Of a stretch of DNA of 64,000 nucleotides, positions 30,958-40,766 are shown in pieces. Position 1 is the stretch's first letter; every line of letters begins with the position of its first letter. The position numbers and the translations under genes were made by a program. Source of the DNA: Nitzschia sp. pyKryTriq1 (lineage: Eukaryota > Bacillariophyta > Bacillariophyceae > Bacillariales > Bacillariaceae); the NCBI GenBank assembly GCA_956465555.1, contig OY101128.1, positions 124,001 to 188,000 of the forward strand, read 5' to 3'. Under the pieces are notes generated by a model. That model ran no database searches. It saw only the letters and a list, made by a program, of their open reading frames with translations, and was not told the origin of the DNA.

Positions 30958-33900
30958 ATGACTTCCTCTTCTTCTACTTCTTCTTCTTCGTCGTCGTCGT
31001 GCACCGAGAGATTCGGAGACACGGTCGAGGGATTCATTGTGAGTGCCTTTTACCGCCTCGGAAATCAAGTGGGACATCGTCCTCGCATCACTATCGCTCT
31101 GGCCTTTTTGCTGACGGTCCTCATGGGTGCCGGATTTGCCACGTGGGAAACGGAAAATCGTGCCGAAGAACTTTGGGTGCCACAGGATACCATTGCGGAA
31201 GAAGAAACGACCCAGTTTCAATCCTACTACCCCAGCACTTCGCGGTTCAATTCCATGATTGTGACTGCATCTACAAAGGATGGTGGAAATACCAATAACG
31301 ATAACAATGTTCTTGCCAAGGAACGTCTCGTGGAAGCCATGACGATGCATACCGAGATTGCGGCGGAAGAAATCACGGTGGATGGGACCACGTACATTTT
31401 GGAGAATATTTGTACCAAGGCGGGGGGAGCGTGTGCCACTCCGGGCATCAATGGATTCGATGGCGTCTGTACGTGTTTGATTACCAGCATTCTCAAAATG
31501 TGGAACTACGATTTGGAGACCTTGGTCAATGATGAGGACTACATGACGACTCTTCAAGGATATGGTACCCAGGAAGATTTCGAGGCCGTTCTGGGCAACG
31601 CCAAATTCGATGAGAATGGTGCAGTCCTGTCGGCCGAAGCCTTTTCTCTTTCGTATTTTATCCAAGATCAAGCAGAAGTAGTGGATGGTTCGGAAGTCGA
31701 TGAGATTGGCGAGACGTGGGAAAAGGAGGTCTTTTTGGACGTGGCCGCCTCGGTACCGCAAAACTTTCCTTTGATTTCCGTCGACTATTTTGCCTTTCGA
31801 TCGTTTGGTGATGAATTTGGGGATGCCATTAGTGGAGATCTACTTCTAGTACAGATCGCCTATGTCATTGCGTTTTTATTCTTGGGAGCCAATCTTGGAA
31901 AAGTCAAGTGTGGAACCGGTTCCCGTTGGACGATGGCATTCGGAGCCTTGATGACTGTCGGGTACGTTTCCTTTGATTCCATTTTTCGAGTCAGTCATCC
32001 ATGATTCTGCTTACCCATTTCGTCCTCCCTCGTCTTTTCAACACAGTATCAGTACCGCGGCTGGTTTTGGATTGTCTTCACTATTTGGTCTCTTTTTCGG
32101 TCCAGTGCACTCATTGTTGCCATTTATTCTTTTGGGAATCGGTGTCGATGATGCCTTTGTCATTGTCAACGCCTTTGATCGAGAGCGAAAGGGACCCCGA
32201 ACGTCTGAAGACAATGAGCAGCTTGCCAAACGATGTGCCCGATCCTTGGCCCGGGCCGGAGCCAGTATTACGGTCACTTCCGCTACCGACTTGGTCGCCT
32301 TTGGCATTTCGTCGTCGTCGAGTCTACCCGCCTTGGCCAGTTTCTGTGCCTACGCTGCCATTTCCATATTCTTTTTGTGGCTGTTTTCCAGTACTTTCTT
32401 CACTGCGACATTGGTGTTGGATGAAAGACGTCAACGAGATAACCGTCGGGAATGTCTATGCTGCGTGACACGAAAGAATCCAATGGAAGAGGAAGAAGAC
32501 ACGGGATTCCAAGAAGATGCTGTCTCTACTTATTTCCGAAAGTACCATGCCCCTGCCATTTTGTCCAAAGTTGGTACGTGCGTTGGAGTGGTGGGAAAGC
32601 ACTAACACTTGTTCGGCATCGTTCTTCTTTACTCCCTTTCGTTTGCTAATCTTCTTTTCACTCGTTGTTTTCTTCGTCCAACAGGCAAAGTCAGTGTTTT
32701 GACCGTCTTCGCTGGTCTCTTTGCATTCGGTTTGTATGGCATGTTGAACTTGGAGGTGGAGGATTCCGAGCGTGCCTTTATTCCGGAAGAAAGTTATGTG
32801 ACGGACTACATCGAGGCTGCGGATGAATACTACCCATCCACGGGTATCGACGTCTACTTTGTGTTTCAAGGAAGTTCGGAGATTTACGAAACACGACAGC
32901 TGCTTGCCAATCTTGACGAGCGGCTCACCGGTCTTTCCACGTCTTCCCCGTGGATTTCCGAGCCAGTCTCAGAGACAGCGTATCAGAATGGCTTGTATGG
33001 TCTGAGTGTTTACCTGAACACTACTGGGACTGGAGCCATTGGTGGCGTAGCTCTTGGAGCCGATGGATGGCCAACCACGGAAGAAGATTTTGTTCTAACG
33101 GTCAAGGAATATGTTTCCTTTAGTGGTCCAGGTGCACTTTATGCTCAAGATTTCTCATTCGGTTCCAATGGAACCGAAATTGAGGCCTTTCGCGTGCAGT
33201 CGGAATACGTTCGTTTGACGAAATTAACCAGCAACGGAGAAATTATTGACGATTCCGACAAACAAATCGAGGCCATGGACGACACCCGCACATTGGTGAA
33301 TAGCTGGACGGATCTTCCGTCGCCTTTCCCCTACTCGGAGAAATTCATCACGGTCGAAGGTTTCAAAATCATCAAGCAAGAGCTCTTTTCAAACGTCGGT
33401 ATGGCAATTGCTGCCGTGGGCGCCATTGTATTTTTGACGGTGGCCAGTCCCATGACGGCCTTCTTGATCACTGTGAATGTCGCCTTTTGCATTATTGAGA
33501 TTCTTGGTTTCATGTGGGCGTTGGGAATTGTGATTGATAGCGTTTCGGTCATCAATATTGTCTTGGCAGTGGGTCTCAGCGTCGACTACTCGGCGCACGT
33601 GGGGCACAGGTACGCACAGTGCTAATACTTTTTTTGAAGGGCTCTTGCATATAATGTGCTTCCATCCGTCTAACTGTTGTTGTTGATGTTGTTGTTCTTG
33701 CTGATAGTTTCATGACCAAGCCTGGAGGCGACAAGAATCAACGTGCGATTGAAGCGTTGGCGGATATTGGCGCGGCGGTGTTGAATGGAGCCATTTCCAC
33801 CTTCTTGGCGGTGGTCGTCCTACTGTTCTCTTCTTCCTATGTATTCGAAGTCTTGTCGAAGCAATTTGCTTTGACCGTGGCACTCGGAGTCGCTCACGGG

Positions 33901-34565
33901 CTTATCCTTTTGCGTAAGTCGTAACACACCATTGGAATGATGGATGAAAGGAAGAATGGTGATGGTGAATGATTGTGATGCACCACCTTTGTTCTAACCA
34001 ACAATCCGTTTCTCTTTTTCCGAATGTAGCCGTTCTCCTTTCATTGTTGGGACCCAAAGCTTTCTCCTCGGCTGGAAAGGAAGTTGACTATGAACAAGAC
34101 AAAATTGTGAAGCCATCCGTCGAGGAAGTCGATGCTGCGGCGAAAAAGACGGTGCCCGTTGAAACCGACGACGAGCCAAAGCCGCCCAAACGCAAAAGCT
34201 CGAAAGCCAGCAAGAAATCCAAATCCAAATCCAAGCTTGAGGACGCAGACGACGACGCAGCTGCTGCCGGCGACGAGGTAGAGCCCAAGTCTCCCAAACG
34301 CAAAAGCAAGAAATCCAAATCCAAAGCCAAGCTTGGGGACGTAGACGACGGCGGAGCTGCCGGCGAAGATGTAGAGCCCAAGTCTCCCAAACGCAAAAGC
34401 AAGAAATCCAAATCCAAAGCCAAAGCCAAGCTTCAGGACGAAAACGATCCAGCTACCGGCGATGAAGAGCCAGCACCAAAATCTCCCAAACGAGAAAGTG
34501 CGTCCTCCAAATCAAAGAAGCGTTCTTCCTCCAAGAAACAATTGCCGGTAGAAATTGAAGAGTGA
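30958..34565 (+). CDS. RND-superfamily membrane transporter of the Patched/Dispatched/NPC1 type (five exons), copy 2
   Basis: Spliced model 30958-31961, 32047-32573, 32685-33609, 33708-33913, 34030-34565; all phases agree, giving 1065 residues. After a Ser-rich start come TM1 (ITIALAFLLTVLMGAGFATW), an extracytosolic domain with Cys residues, and an SSD-like block containing FILLGIGVDDAFVIVNAFDR, where the GVDD relay motif is intact. A second ectodomain precedes INIVLAVGLSVDYSAHVGHS and GAAVLNGAISTFLAVVVLLF. The cytosolic tail has about three tandem repeats built on KSPKRKSKKSKSKAKL, each followed by an acidic Asp/Glu stretch. This tail is lacking in copy 1. The exon layout also differs, so duplication, if tandem, is old. 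Substrate unknown; sterol or lipid export is the usual family role. Confidence 0.9.
34198..34440 (+). repeat. Tandem repeats encoding the Lys/Ser/Pro tail of RND copy 2
   Basis: Roughly 100-bp units, each encoding PKSPKRKSKKSKSKAKL or a close variant plus an acidic spacer, repeat about three times in the last exon. Unit similarity is high, suggesting recent expansion or homogenisation. Confidence 0.8.
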
Positions 34566-35062
34566 GCAGGTTCGTCCTGTTCATTTAGATCCTTGTTATC
34601 AAAGTCGTTCGTCGCCGGCCCTCGACCAGCACCACACTAGCACCACCATCAGCAAAAAGCAAAAGCAAACGCAGATCCGACAGCAGTGGCGTCATGATGG
34701 AACTTGCTTGGCACTGCGGCGCATATTGTATTGTCCATGAAAGTAAAACTTGCTTCCACCTTTCGATAGATAGCCCACGTCATCATGATGCGTCTTGTAT
34801 TCCATACGTTTTTATTGGAAAGATGATCATATGTAGCGCTCTCTCTCTCACTCATCATCGCAGCTCGCGCGGCGAACGAAGTGCGTAAGCTCTTCGCGCT
34901 GCTGCGTACCCAGCAGCGTATGTACCGGTATTGGTACCCCTGAACTATACAGTGCCCCGCACGCGCACATCATCAGTGGTCGTCAGTCCTATGCTTCGCT
35001 CTTTTCTCTTTTTGCATCTCGCTTCCTAATATTTTCACTATAGTAATATAATATCGTAAAGC
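34566..35062. other. Intergenic region
   Basis: Between RND copy 2 and Sec14-like/DUF6824 copy 3. It includes a GGTACC/ACCGGT cluster at 34920-34942; no gene seen. Confidence 0.4.
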
Positions 35063-36640
35063 ATGAACCCTCAACCATGGTATTCCTTGGACTGCTGCCA
35101 GGGCGACAACAGCAGCGAGGATGGCCCCGACTTCAGACTAGTAAGAGGAGGATTTAGGGCTACCAAACGAGAGGAAGCAGAAGCATCGTCATCATCAACG
35201 ACATTCTTTCCTCAAGTCGGCGACGGGGACATTTTGGCCCAAGAAATGAACGCTTTATCCGTCCAAGAACGAGATCGACTCTACGAAGAAGTGCACGGGA
35301 TTTCAGAAGGTGTGATTGAAGAAACCCCCGAGTTGGTGGCAGCGTCTTTGAAAGAAATGAGAGAAGAGTTGGCCCGCTTGACCAAACGAGCCAAAATCGT
35401 ACGACCGGTGAGTCGGGCCTTTTTTCTACAGCCAACCTTGGCGTCCGATGACAACTTCCATCTCCTCTTTTTGCGTTGCGAACGATTTGATCCCATCGAA
35501 GCCGCCGCCAAAATGGCAGGTTATTTTGATCATAAAGCGTTGCTGTGGGGGGAAGAAAAACTCGTCAAACGAATCACTCTCGAAGATCTCGGTGAAAAGG
35601 AAATGCAACACATGCAGTGGGGGTCTGTGCAAACACCCGTAGTCAACAACAAGGGAGTTCGGTGTTTTCTATTTACGCCAACTGCCAACTATGATATCAG
35701 CGATTGGAAAGCATTTGTAAGATACGAGTGGTATCAAATGATGACAATGATACTAGAGGACGAGCAAGTCCAAAAACGAGGAATCGTCACCGTCTCTCGG
35801 TATACGGGCCAGTGGCTCTTTTCTCCAACACAAATCATCGATATGCTCATGCGGGGGTATGTTGTACTCCGAGACTTTCCCATCAAGATTTTGGGCAATC
35901 ATGTGTGTATTGATTCTCCGGCTTTGAATCACTTTCCGTCGATTTTCAATACCATGGCGGGAAAACAACTCCGGCTCCATACGCGCACTCATTTTGGGGC
36001 CGACTTGGAACTCCAATACTCTCTCATGACGTTCGGAATACGCTTGCCGCATCAGGTCGTGACCAATGATGATGGTCCTCGAAAAATGGGCGATCCATTC
36101 ATTCAGTCCTATTTGGAAGAGCGGCGGCGGATCGAAGCCGAATGGGACCGTCAAGCCAAGGAAAATCATGACGGGTCGTCCTCTTTGAAGCCACTGTTAC
36201 ATCCACGACCCGAAGATGTCATCATGGGACGAGGACGTCCCTTCCGAGACTGGCCGGGGAATACACTATTGACTAGGCTCGTAGCCGGCCATGCGAATGA
36301 CTATCGAACCGCCACGGACCGAATTTATAAAACAATACTGGCGGTGGACACTATGAAACGAATCCAGGAGACGGGCGGTCAATTCATCGAACGCATAGAT
36401 ACTGGATGGGTGATAATGGACGACGCTGTTGTGAAACCAAAAGTGAATCAACTATTGAGGGCTCATGCGAGAGATCAGCGGGGGGACGACGACGAAATGA
36501 TGATGATTCTGGGTAATACTACCGCCACTCCTACTAGTGGTACTAGTAGTACGACTCCTACTTCTATGGTGATGGAGGGTACTACTACTGCTACGAATGG
36601 ATATGGATGGTATAATCCCAAGCGAGCTCGTATAACGTGA
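35063..36640 (+). CDS. Sec14/CRAL-TRIO-like protein with C-terminal DUF6824 domain (copy 3)
   Basis: 525 residues from the ATG at 35063. Same order as the other copies: EMNALSVQERDRLYEEVHGI, then FLRCERFDPIEAAAKMAGYF, then EEKLVKRITLEDLGEKEMQH, a core with TPVVNNKGVRCFLF, and a DUF6824 domain starting DVIMGRGRPFRDWPGNTLLT and ending KVNQLLRAHARDQ. The segment LEDLGEKEMQHM is identical to that of copy 4, so these two are the closest pair even though 10.5 kb apart. The tail is Thr/Ser/Met-rich and ends in basic residues (NPKRARIT), as in copies 2 and 4, where a basic end could act in nuclear targeting or lipid contact. Function of the fusion is unknown. Confidence 0.87.
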   Translation: MNPQPWYSLDCCQGDNSSEDGPDFRLVRGGFRATKREEAEASSSSTTFFPQVGDGDILAQEMNALSVQERDRLYEEVHGISEGVIEETPELVAASLKEMREELARLTKRAKIVRPVSRAFFLQPTLASDDNFHLLFLRCERFDPIEAAAKMAGYFDHKALLWGEEKLVKRITLEDLGEKEMQHMQWGSVQTPVVNNKGVRCFLFTPTANYDISDWKAFVRYEWYQMMTMILEDEQVQKRGIVTVSRYTGQWLFSPTQIIDMLMRGYVVLRDFPIKILGNHVCIDSPALNHFPSIFNTMAGKQLRLHTRTHFGADLELQYSLMTFGIRLPHQVVTNDDGPRKMGDPFIQSYLEERRRIEAEWDRQAKENHDGSSSLKPLLHPRPEDVIMGRGRPFRDWPGNTLLTRLVAGHANDYRTATDRIYKTILAVDTMKRIQETGGQFIERIDTGWVIMDDAVVKPKVNQLLRAHARDQRGDDDEMMMILGNTTATPTSGTSSTTPTSMVMEGTTTATNGYGWYNPKRARIT

Positions 36641-37170
36641 AGGAGAAGGAGAAAATAATGATCACACCACCCTCGGTCTTTTTTAAAGGAGCATGATGAT
36701 GTCACGATTATCATGTCTCCTTAGCCTTGCGTGAGGATCCTTTGGATCGAGGAGACATTCGACGAGATTCACTGCGTCATGCGTCATGTGTCAATAGAGT
36801 GCTACCAGGATATTCTCTCTAGTAGAGAGTAGAGAGAGAGACGGGTAGTCTATCTTAGAAGTAACAAGCTCGATCGTAATCTTCTTGCTCTACACCTTTC
36901 GTGGTTTCGGTCGTATTGATCGATTATCAATTCCACGTGGATTGTTCACACACTCTGTAGCCATAATAGGCCGCGCGTGCATGATGGATTGCGGCATAAT
37001 CTCCATAACGCACAGCGCTCATCATATCTCTATGATGATGATTCCTGCGAGTCGTCGTCGTCGCGTGTCGTCGCGTCGTCGCGTCGTCGTCTCTCGCGTC
37101 AAGCTGAACGTGAAAACCGGGAAAAAACCAATTCATTTGCATTCATGTCATGCTGGGTGTCGAGACTATA
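36641..37170. other. Intergenic region
   Basis: Downstream of Sec14-like/DUF6824 copy 3. A run of CGTCGT near 37050-37095 and short CTAGTAGAG words; no coding signal. Confidence 0.4.
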
Positions 37171-37344
37171 TTGTCTTGCATTGTCTAGCAGTTTGTCCTG
37201 TAGATCGTCCGTAGAAACTGTACTAGTTCCGGTGCGTCCAGTTGGACATCTCGCCGACTATTGTCTTGCATTGTCTAGCAGTTTGTCCTGTAGATCGTCC
37301 GTAGAAACTGTACTAGTTCCGGTGAGTCCAGTTGGACATCTCGA
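37171..37344. repeat. 90-bp tandem duplication
   Basis: The segment starting TTGTCTTGCATTGTCTAGCA at 37171 is repeated from 37261 at an offset of exactly 90 bp, with a single visible mismatch (GTGCGTCC against GTGAGTCC) before the copies diverge near 37344. Confidence 0.95.
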
Positions 37345-37474
37345 AATGCGGCAACCCGACGTCGGCGGGCGAGGCATAGATGATTCCGACCGTCTTTGAT
37401 CATATTTGCAATCTCAAGCATTGGATACACTCTACGAATTATCATCCGCCTCAGCCTCATCATCATCAGCCTGA

Positions 37475-38220
37475 TCATCATCATCATCATCATCATCATT
37501 GTCTGCCAACAATGGCAACAACAACAACAACAACAACAACAAAAACAACACTACCAGTACCTCTACTTCTACGACGACAACATTATGGCATTGGGAACGT
37601 CCCGATTGGACCTTTCATGCCAAGGGATTGTGGATCACTGCGAAAAGCATTACTACGAAAGAAGGAGGAGGAGAAGAAGAAGAAGCATCATCATCATCGC
37701 CATCACCACCCTATTTTTCTTCTTCTTCTTCACCAGACTTATTGGCTGTCATGGTCGGTTCGAGTAATTTTGGAAGACGTACTGTAGTTGGGAACGGGAC
37801 ATGGAAAGCAATCTGATTTTGATATTTCCACCGAGGACCACCACTGATTCTTCTACTTCATGTGATGATTCTACTTCATCGTCATCGTCATCGAAATCGT
37901 CGCTTGCCACACAATTTCAAGACGAATGGAAGCTCTTGTTGAGTCATGCTTCCGAACAAACAACAATTACAACGACAACAACAACAACGACAGCATTGGT
38001 GGCCGCATCTGGCGCACCAGGAGCAATAGTCCAGGACGATATTGCAGTCGCTACTGCTTCACATCATCAGCGACCCCCAAAAGTTTTGGTCACGTACGAG
38101 TGTGCTATCCTCCGTTCATTCAAACGTTCCGCGTGCCTTTCCAAGGATGCCTGGGATATTTTACCGTATGCTTGGTGTTGCCAACATAACATAGCGTTTG
38201 CCACAAAAAGCATCGACTGA
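37475..38220 (+). pseudogene. Fragment of a PGS1-like phosphatidylglycerophosphate synthase (PLD-type HKD motif), frame-disrupted
   Basis: The frame to 37816 carries a PLD/HKD motif in the form used by eukaryotic CDP-diacylglycerol-glycerol-3-phosphate phosphatidyltransferase: WTFHAKGLWITA, then after a Ser/Glu-rich insertion VMVGSSNFGRR. The continuation expected for the family (WERDMESNLILIFPP, then LATQFQDEWKLLLSH) is present but in another phase (to 38220), so one small indel separates them just after GRRTV at about 37785-37795. Only the C-terminal half of the enzyme is present; the first HKD motif and N-terminal half are absent from the preceding 1 kb. This enzyme normally makes the precursor of phosphatidylglycerol. 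Most likely a truncated pseudogene; a sequencing error at the junction would not explain the missing half. Confidence 0.65.
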
Positions 38221-38393
38221 AACATAACTGCTGTGTTTGTTCAGGTGAGAGAGGTATATGTACACAGTGTGGTATTCAATATTGCTATCATTGTGGAAAA
38301 GAGCTTTGTAACGAGTGTTCCTTCAAGGAGGGTTGCATGTGTACGAACAAGAGCGGAAGACGAATTCTAATGGAGCAACTTGGCGAGTGTTAG
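38190..38393 (+). CDS. Cys-rich, probably zinc-binding reading frame without a start codon
   Basis: 67 codons with eleven or more Cys arranged in pairs: NCCVCSGERGICTQCG, then CYHCGKELCNEC, then GCMC, ending MEQLGEC. This is the spacing of a small zinc-binding module, loosely like the Cys-rich tails of some transposases and RING-like proteins, but I cannot name the family. There is no ATG at the start, so it must be an exon or a relic. It follows directly on, and partly overlaps, the PGS1-like fragment in another phase. It is not clear whether the two ever belonged together. Confidence 0.4.
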   Translation, partial: HSVCHKKHRLKHNCCVCSGERGICTQCGIQYCYHCGKELCNECSFKEGCMCTNKSGRRILMEQLGEC

Positions 38394-38575
38394 TAATATT
38401 CGTAGAGATGAGAAAGAAAGAAAAAGGCACTGCTACATCGGCACGATTCACACTTTATACCGGTATACAATAATAAGGAGGCTCCTACAGTAATTGGACT
38501 TTGTAGATGAATATTATAGTATAGTATATTATTTTGATGTTACGAATGGATCTTATTCCTCTACCTACTTGAAGT

Positions 38576-40024
38576 TTAGTTCTTTGCCTTCACAATAGTT
38601 TCTTCCAACAGCTGAACCATCCGATCGACGCCCCTGGTTCCCCTTCGGACACGGCGTCCAAACTCTCGAGCAGCTGGAATGCAACCAGTCGCCGCTTCAA
38701 TGGCTTGAAGAAAATCGTCTTTGGTGGCCTCCGCCAATGTGGCTCCGGCACGGGCACCCAATCCTAGCTGTGTCACGAGAGGAGCAAAAAAGAATTGATC
38801 GCCCATGAATGGACTAATGACAACTGGAATTCCCGCCCGCAAGGTGGCATGGACGACTCCAGCTCCTCCATGGCACAACATCATGGAGCACTGTGGTAGC
38901 AACCAAGCGTATGGAGCGCTTTCATGGATGTGAAAGACATTCTCATCGATCCATTCTTTGAAATTTTCCTCAATGTCGTCATCTTTCTTCTTTGGCAATT
39001 CGAGAGCTTTGCCCACCAAAACAGTACGTCGCTTCAACTTGTAGACGACCTCGAGAAGTAAGGAGACCTGATTGTATGGCATACTACCGTAGCCAATACA
39101 AACAGGACGTTCTTGATTATCATCATCATCATCATCATTATCGTTGTTGCCACCTGCTTCCAAGAAGGTTTGCAATAGAGGGTCGGGAGTAAAGTCGGAT
39201 GGGATATAATGATCCGCAAGAGGACCAACGTACAGGACTTGGGGACCCACAGCAGTGTCATCATCATCATCATCAGTATCATCATCATCATTCAAGGCCT
39301 GTGGAGTTGCCGGAATCAACTGATCCAAGAACGAGTTGACAACGTAGATATTAGGATTATTGCCCAAAAGAATCTTGCGATTGACTTCCCAAGTCAGCAT
39401 GGCAATTTCCAGTTGGGAGGAAAGCTCTTGAATCGCATCTTGCAAGAATTCGTATTGGAACCGTTCCAGCATCCAATACGATTGTTCATTCATGGATGCT
39501 TCTTCTTCAGTCAGTTTAATATTTGCCCTATACTTGGAAATCGCCGCCAGACAGCCTTCCGAATCGCTCGAGTGTGGATAGAGTTTCGTAGGTACCAAGG
39601 GTTGCAAATGTACCAAAACCGTTGGAATCGAGAGTTTTTCGGTGAGGGCAAAGCACAAGCTTCGGGCCAAGGCCGACGTGACCATGACTTGACAAGTTTT
39701 CGCAACTGGCAACACTTGATTGTAGCAACAAGGAAGGACGAGTTCGGCAATGATATCCGCGACGGCACCCACAAAACGCACTCGAGGGTTCGGATGATCG
39801 GTTCCTTTGGACGGTGCACCGGCGTACTTGTAAAAGTCATACTGCGTAAACGGAAGCGAATGAATGGTGACAGCGTCAGACTTTGGAATCAAAGACTGGA
39901 GCTCCGGTTGACAAAAGAACTCGACCGAGTGCTGTTGCTTGCCGCCTTCGATCAGTTTGGCCGCCAGGGCACAAAAAGGTTCGGCGTCGCCGCGACTTCC
40001 GACACAAATCATCAACACTTTCAT
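38576..40024 (-). CDS. Glycosyltransferase family 1/28-type, sterol-glucosyltransferase-like
   Basis: 482 residues, one exon, from the ATG at 40024. A GT-B fold enzyme: the N-terminal donor-domain opening MKVLMICVGSRGDAEPF (1-17) carries the GSRGDxxP pattern of sterol 3-beta-glucosyltransferases. The C-terminal nucleotide-sugar site reads CHGGAGVVHATLRAGIPVV (384-402) followed by PFMGDQFF (405-412), where Asp409 and Gln410 match the usual sugar-contacting DQ pair. IGYGSMP (310-316) is the linker motif that begins the second domain. Two Asp-rich insertions (about 245-256 and 293-302) interrupt loops. No membrane anchor, so cytosolic or peripheral. The acceptor may be a sterol or other hydrophobic alcohol; that is family knowledge, not shown here. 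The leader is an unusual CA-rich repeat, listed separately. Confidence 0.88.
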   Translation of the reverse strand: MKVLMICVGSRGDAEPFCALAAKLIEGGKQQHSVEFFCQPELQSLIPKSDAVTIHSLPFTQYDFYKYAGAPSKGTDHPNPRVRFVGAVADIIAELVLPCCYNQVLPVAKTCQVMVTSALARSLCFALTEKLSIPTVLVHLQPLVPTKLYPHSSDSEGCLAAISKYRANIKLTEEEASMNEQSYWMLERFQYEFLQDAIQELSSQLEIAMLTWEVNRKILLGNNPNIYVVNSFLDQLIPATPQALNDDDDTDDDDDDTAVGPQVLYVGPLADHYIPSDFTPDPLLQTFLEAGGNNDNDDDDDDNQERPVCIGYGSMPYNQVSLLLEVVYKLKRRTVLVGKALELPKKKDDDIEENFKEWIDENVFHIHESAPYAWLLPQCSMMLCHGGAGVVHATLRAGIPVVISPFMGDQFFFAPLVTQLGLGARAGATLAEATKDDFLQAIEAATGCIPAAREFGRRVRRGTRGVDRMVQLLEETIVKAKN

Positions 40025-40094
40025 GCTGTTGTTGTTGTGGTTGTGGTTGTGGTTGTGGTTGTGGTTGTGGTTGATGTTGATGTTGATGTTGAAG
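40025..40094 (-). repeat. CA-rich tandem-repeat leader directly before the glycosyltransferase start
   Basis: Read in the gene's sense, CATCAA units pass into CCACAA units and then CAACAACAACAGC immediately before the ATG. The tract contains almost no G, so it would be an unstructured 5' untranslated leader. Confidence 0.7.
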
Positions 40095-40550
40095 AAGTAG
40101 TAGTAGTGATGATGATGATACCATTCTTATGAACCACCAAGACAGACGATGTAGACTGACTCACTCTGAAGGTGGTAGGCAGGTGTTCCAAATGGTTCAA
40201 TGCAAGTCGTGCTGTATGTTGTTGTGGTACGGTACAGCCATGAGGTTGGTGTGAGATACCGTACAGCAGCATTTTGCTGATCATCACATCGCACATCTCT
40301 TGGAGACGTCTCGCGTGTGTCTCGCGTGTGGCACATAGTCTACTCAAAATAGAGAGGATTTTGGATTTTGGATCTTGCATTGGATGAGATGCGGTCCGGG
40401 GCACGACTTATACCGTGGGATTGGCGCATTTCGCGCTTTGGCGTAAAATTCGCCGATCGCGTGGAAGTCGATGCACCTACTACCGACCGGTACGCAGTAC
40501 AGTATCGGTAAAACTGAGGCCTTGGCGATGCTACAATAGTTTTTAAAAAA
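40095..40550. other. Intergenic region upstream of the glycosyltransferase gene
   Basis: No gene supported. ACCGGTAC and GTACAGTA words lie near 40485-40510. A short duplication, GTCTCGCGTGTG, occurs at 40308-40331. Confidence 0.4.
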
Positions 40551-40636
40551 ATGCTAGTACAGGTAGAGTTAGATAGAAACCACACTCGTGCTAAAATAAT
40601 GCTAGAGTAGAGTTAGATAGAAACCACACGCGTGCT
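40551..40636. repeat. Two-copy direct repeat (about 40 bp)
   Basis: TAGAGTTAGATAGAAACCACAC occurs twice about 44 bp apart, each preceded by ATGCTAG and followed by a CGTGCT word, between the glycosyltransferase and DUF1275 genes. Confidence 0.85.
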
Positions 40637-40766
40637 GATGTTCATTTACGACTACGAGTATTCTGCACTGCACTGCACTGCACTATTATTGTTGTGATGT
40701 GGTGGTGGTGGTGGTAGAAGCGGTGGTGTTGCTGTTGCTGGTGCTGCTACTACTAGTAGTATCCAA

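Noticed and set aside
30603-31298. 231-codon plus frame across the start of RND copy 2
   Set aside because: Low-complexity Ser/His sequence in another phase; RND copy 2 explains the DNA from 30958.
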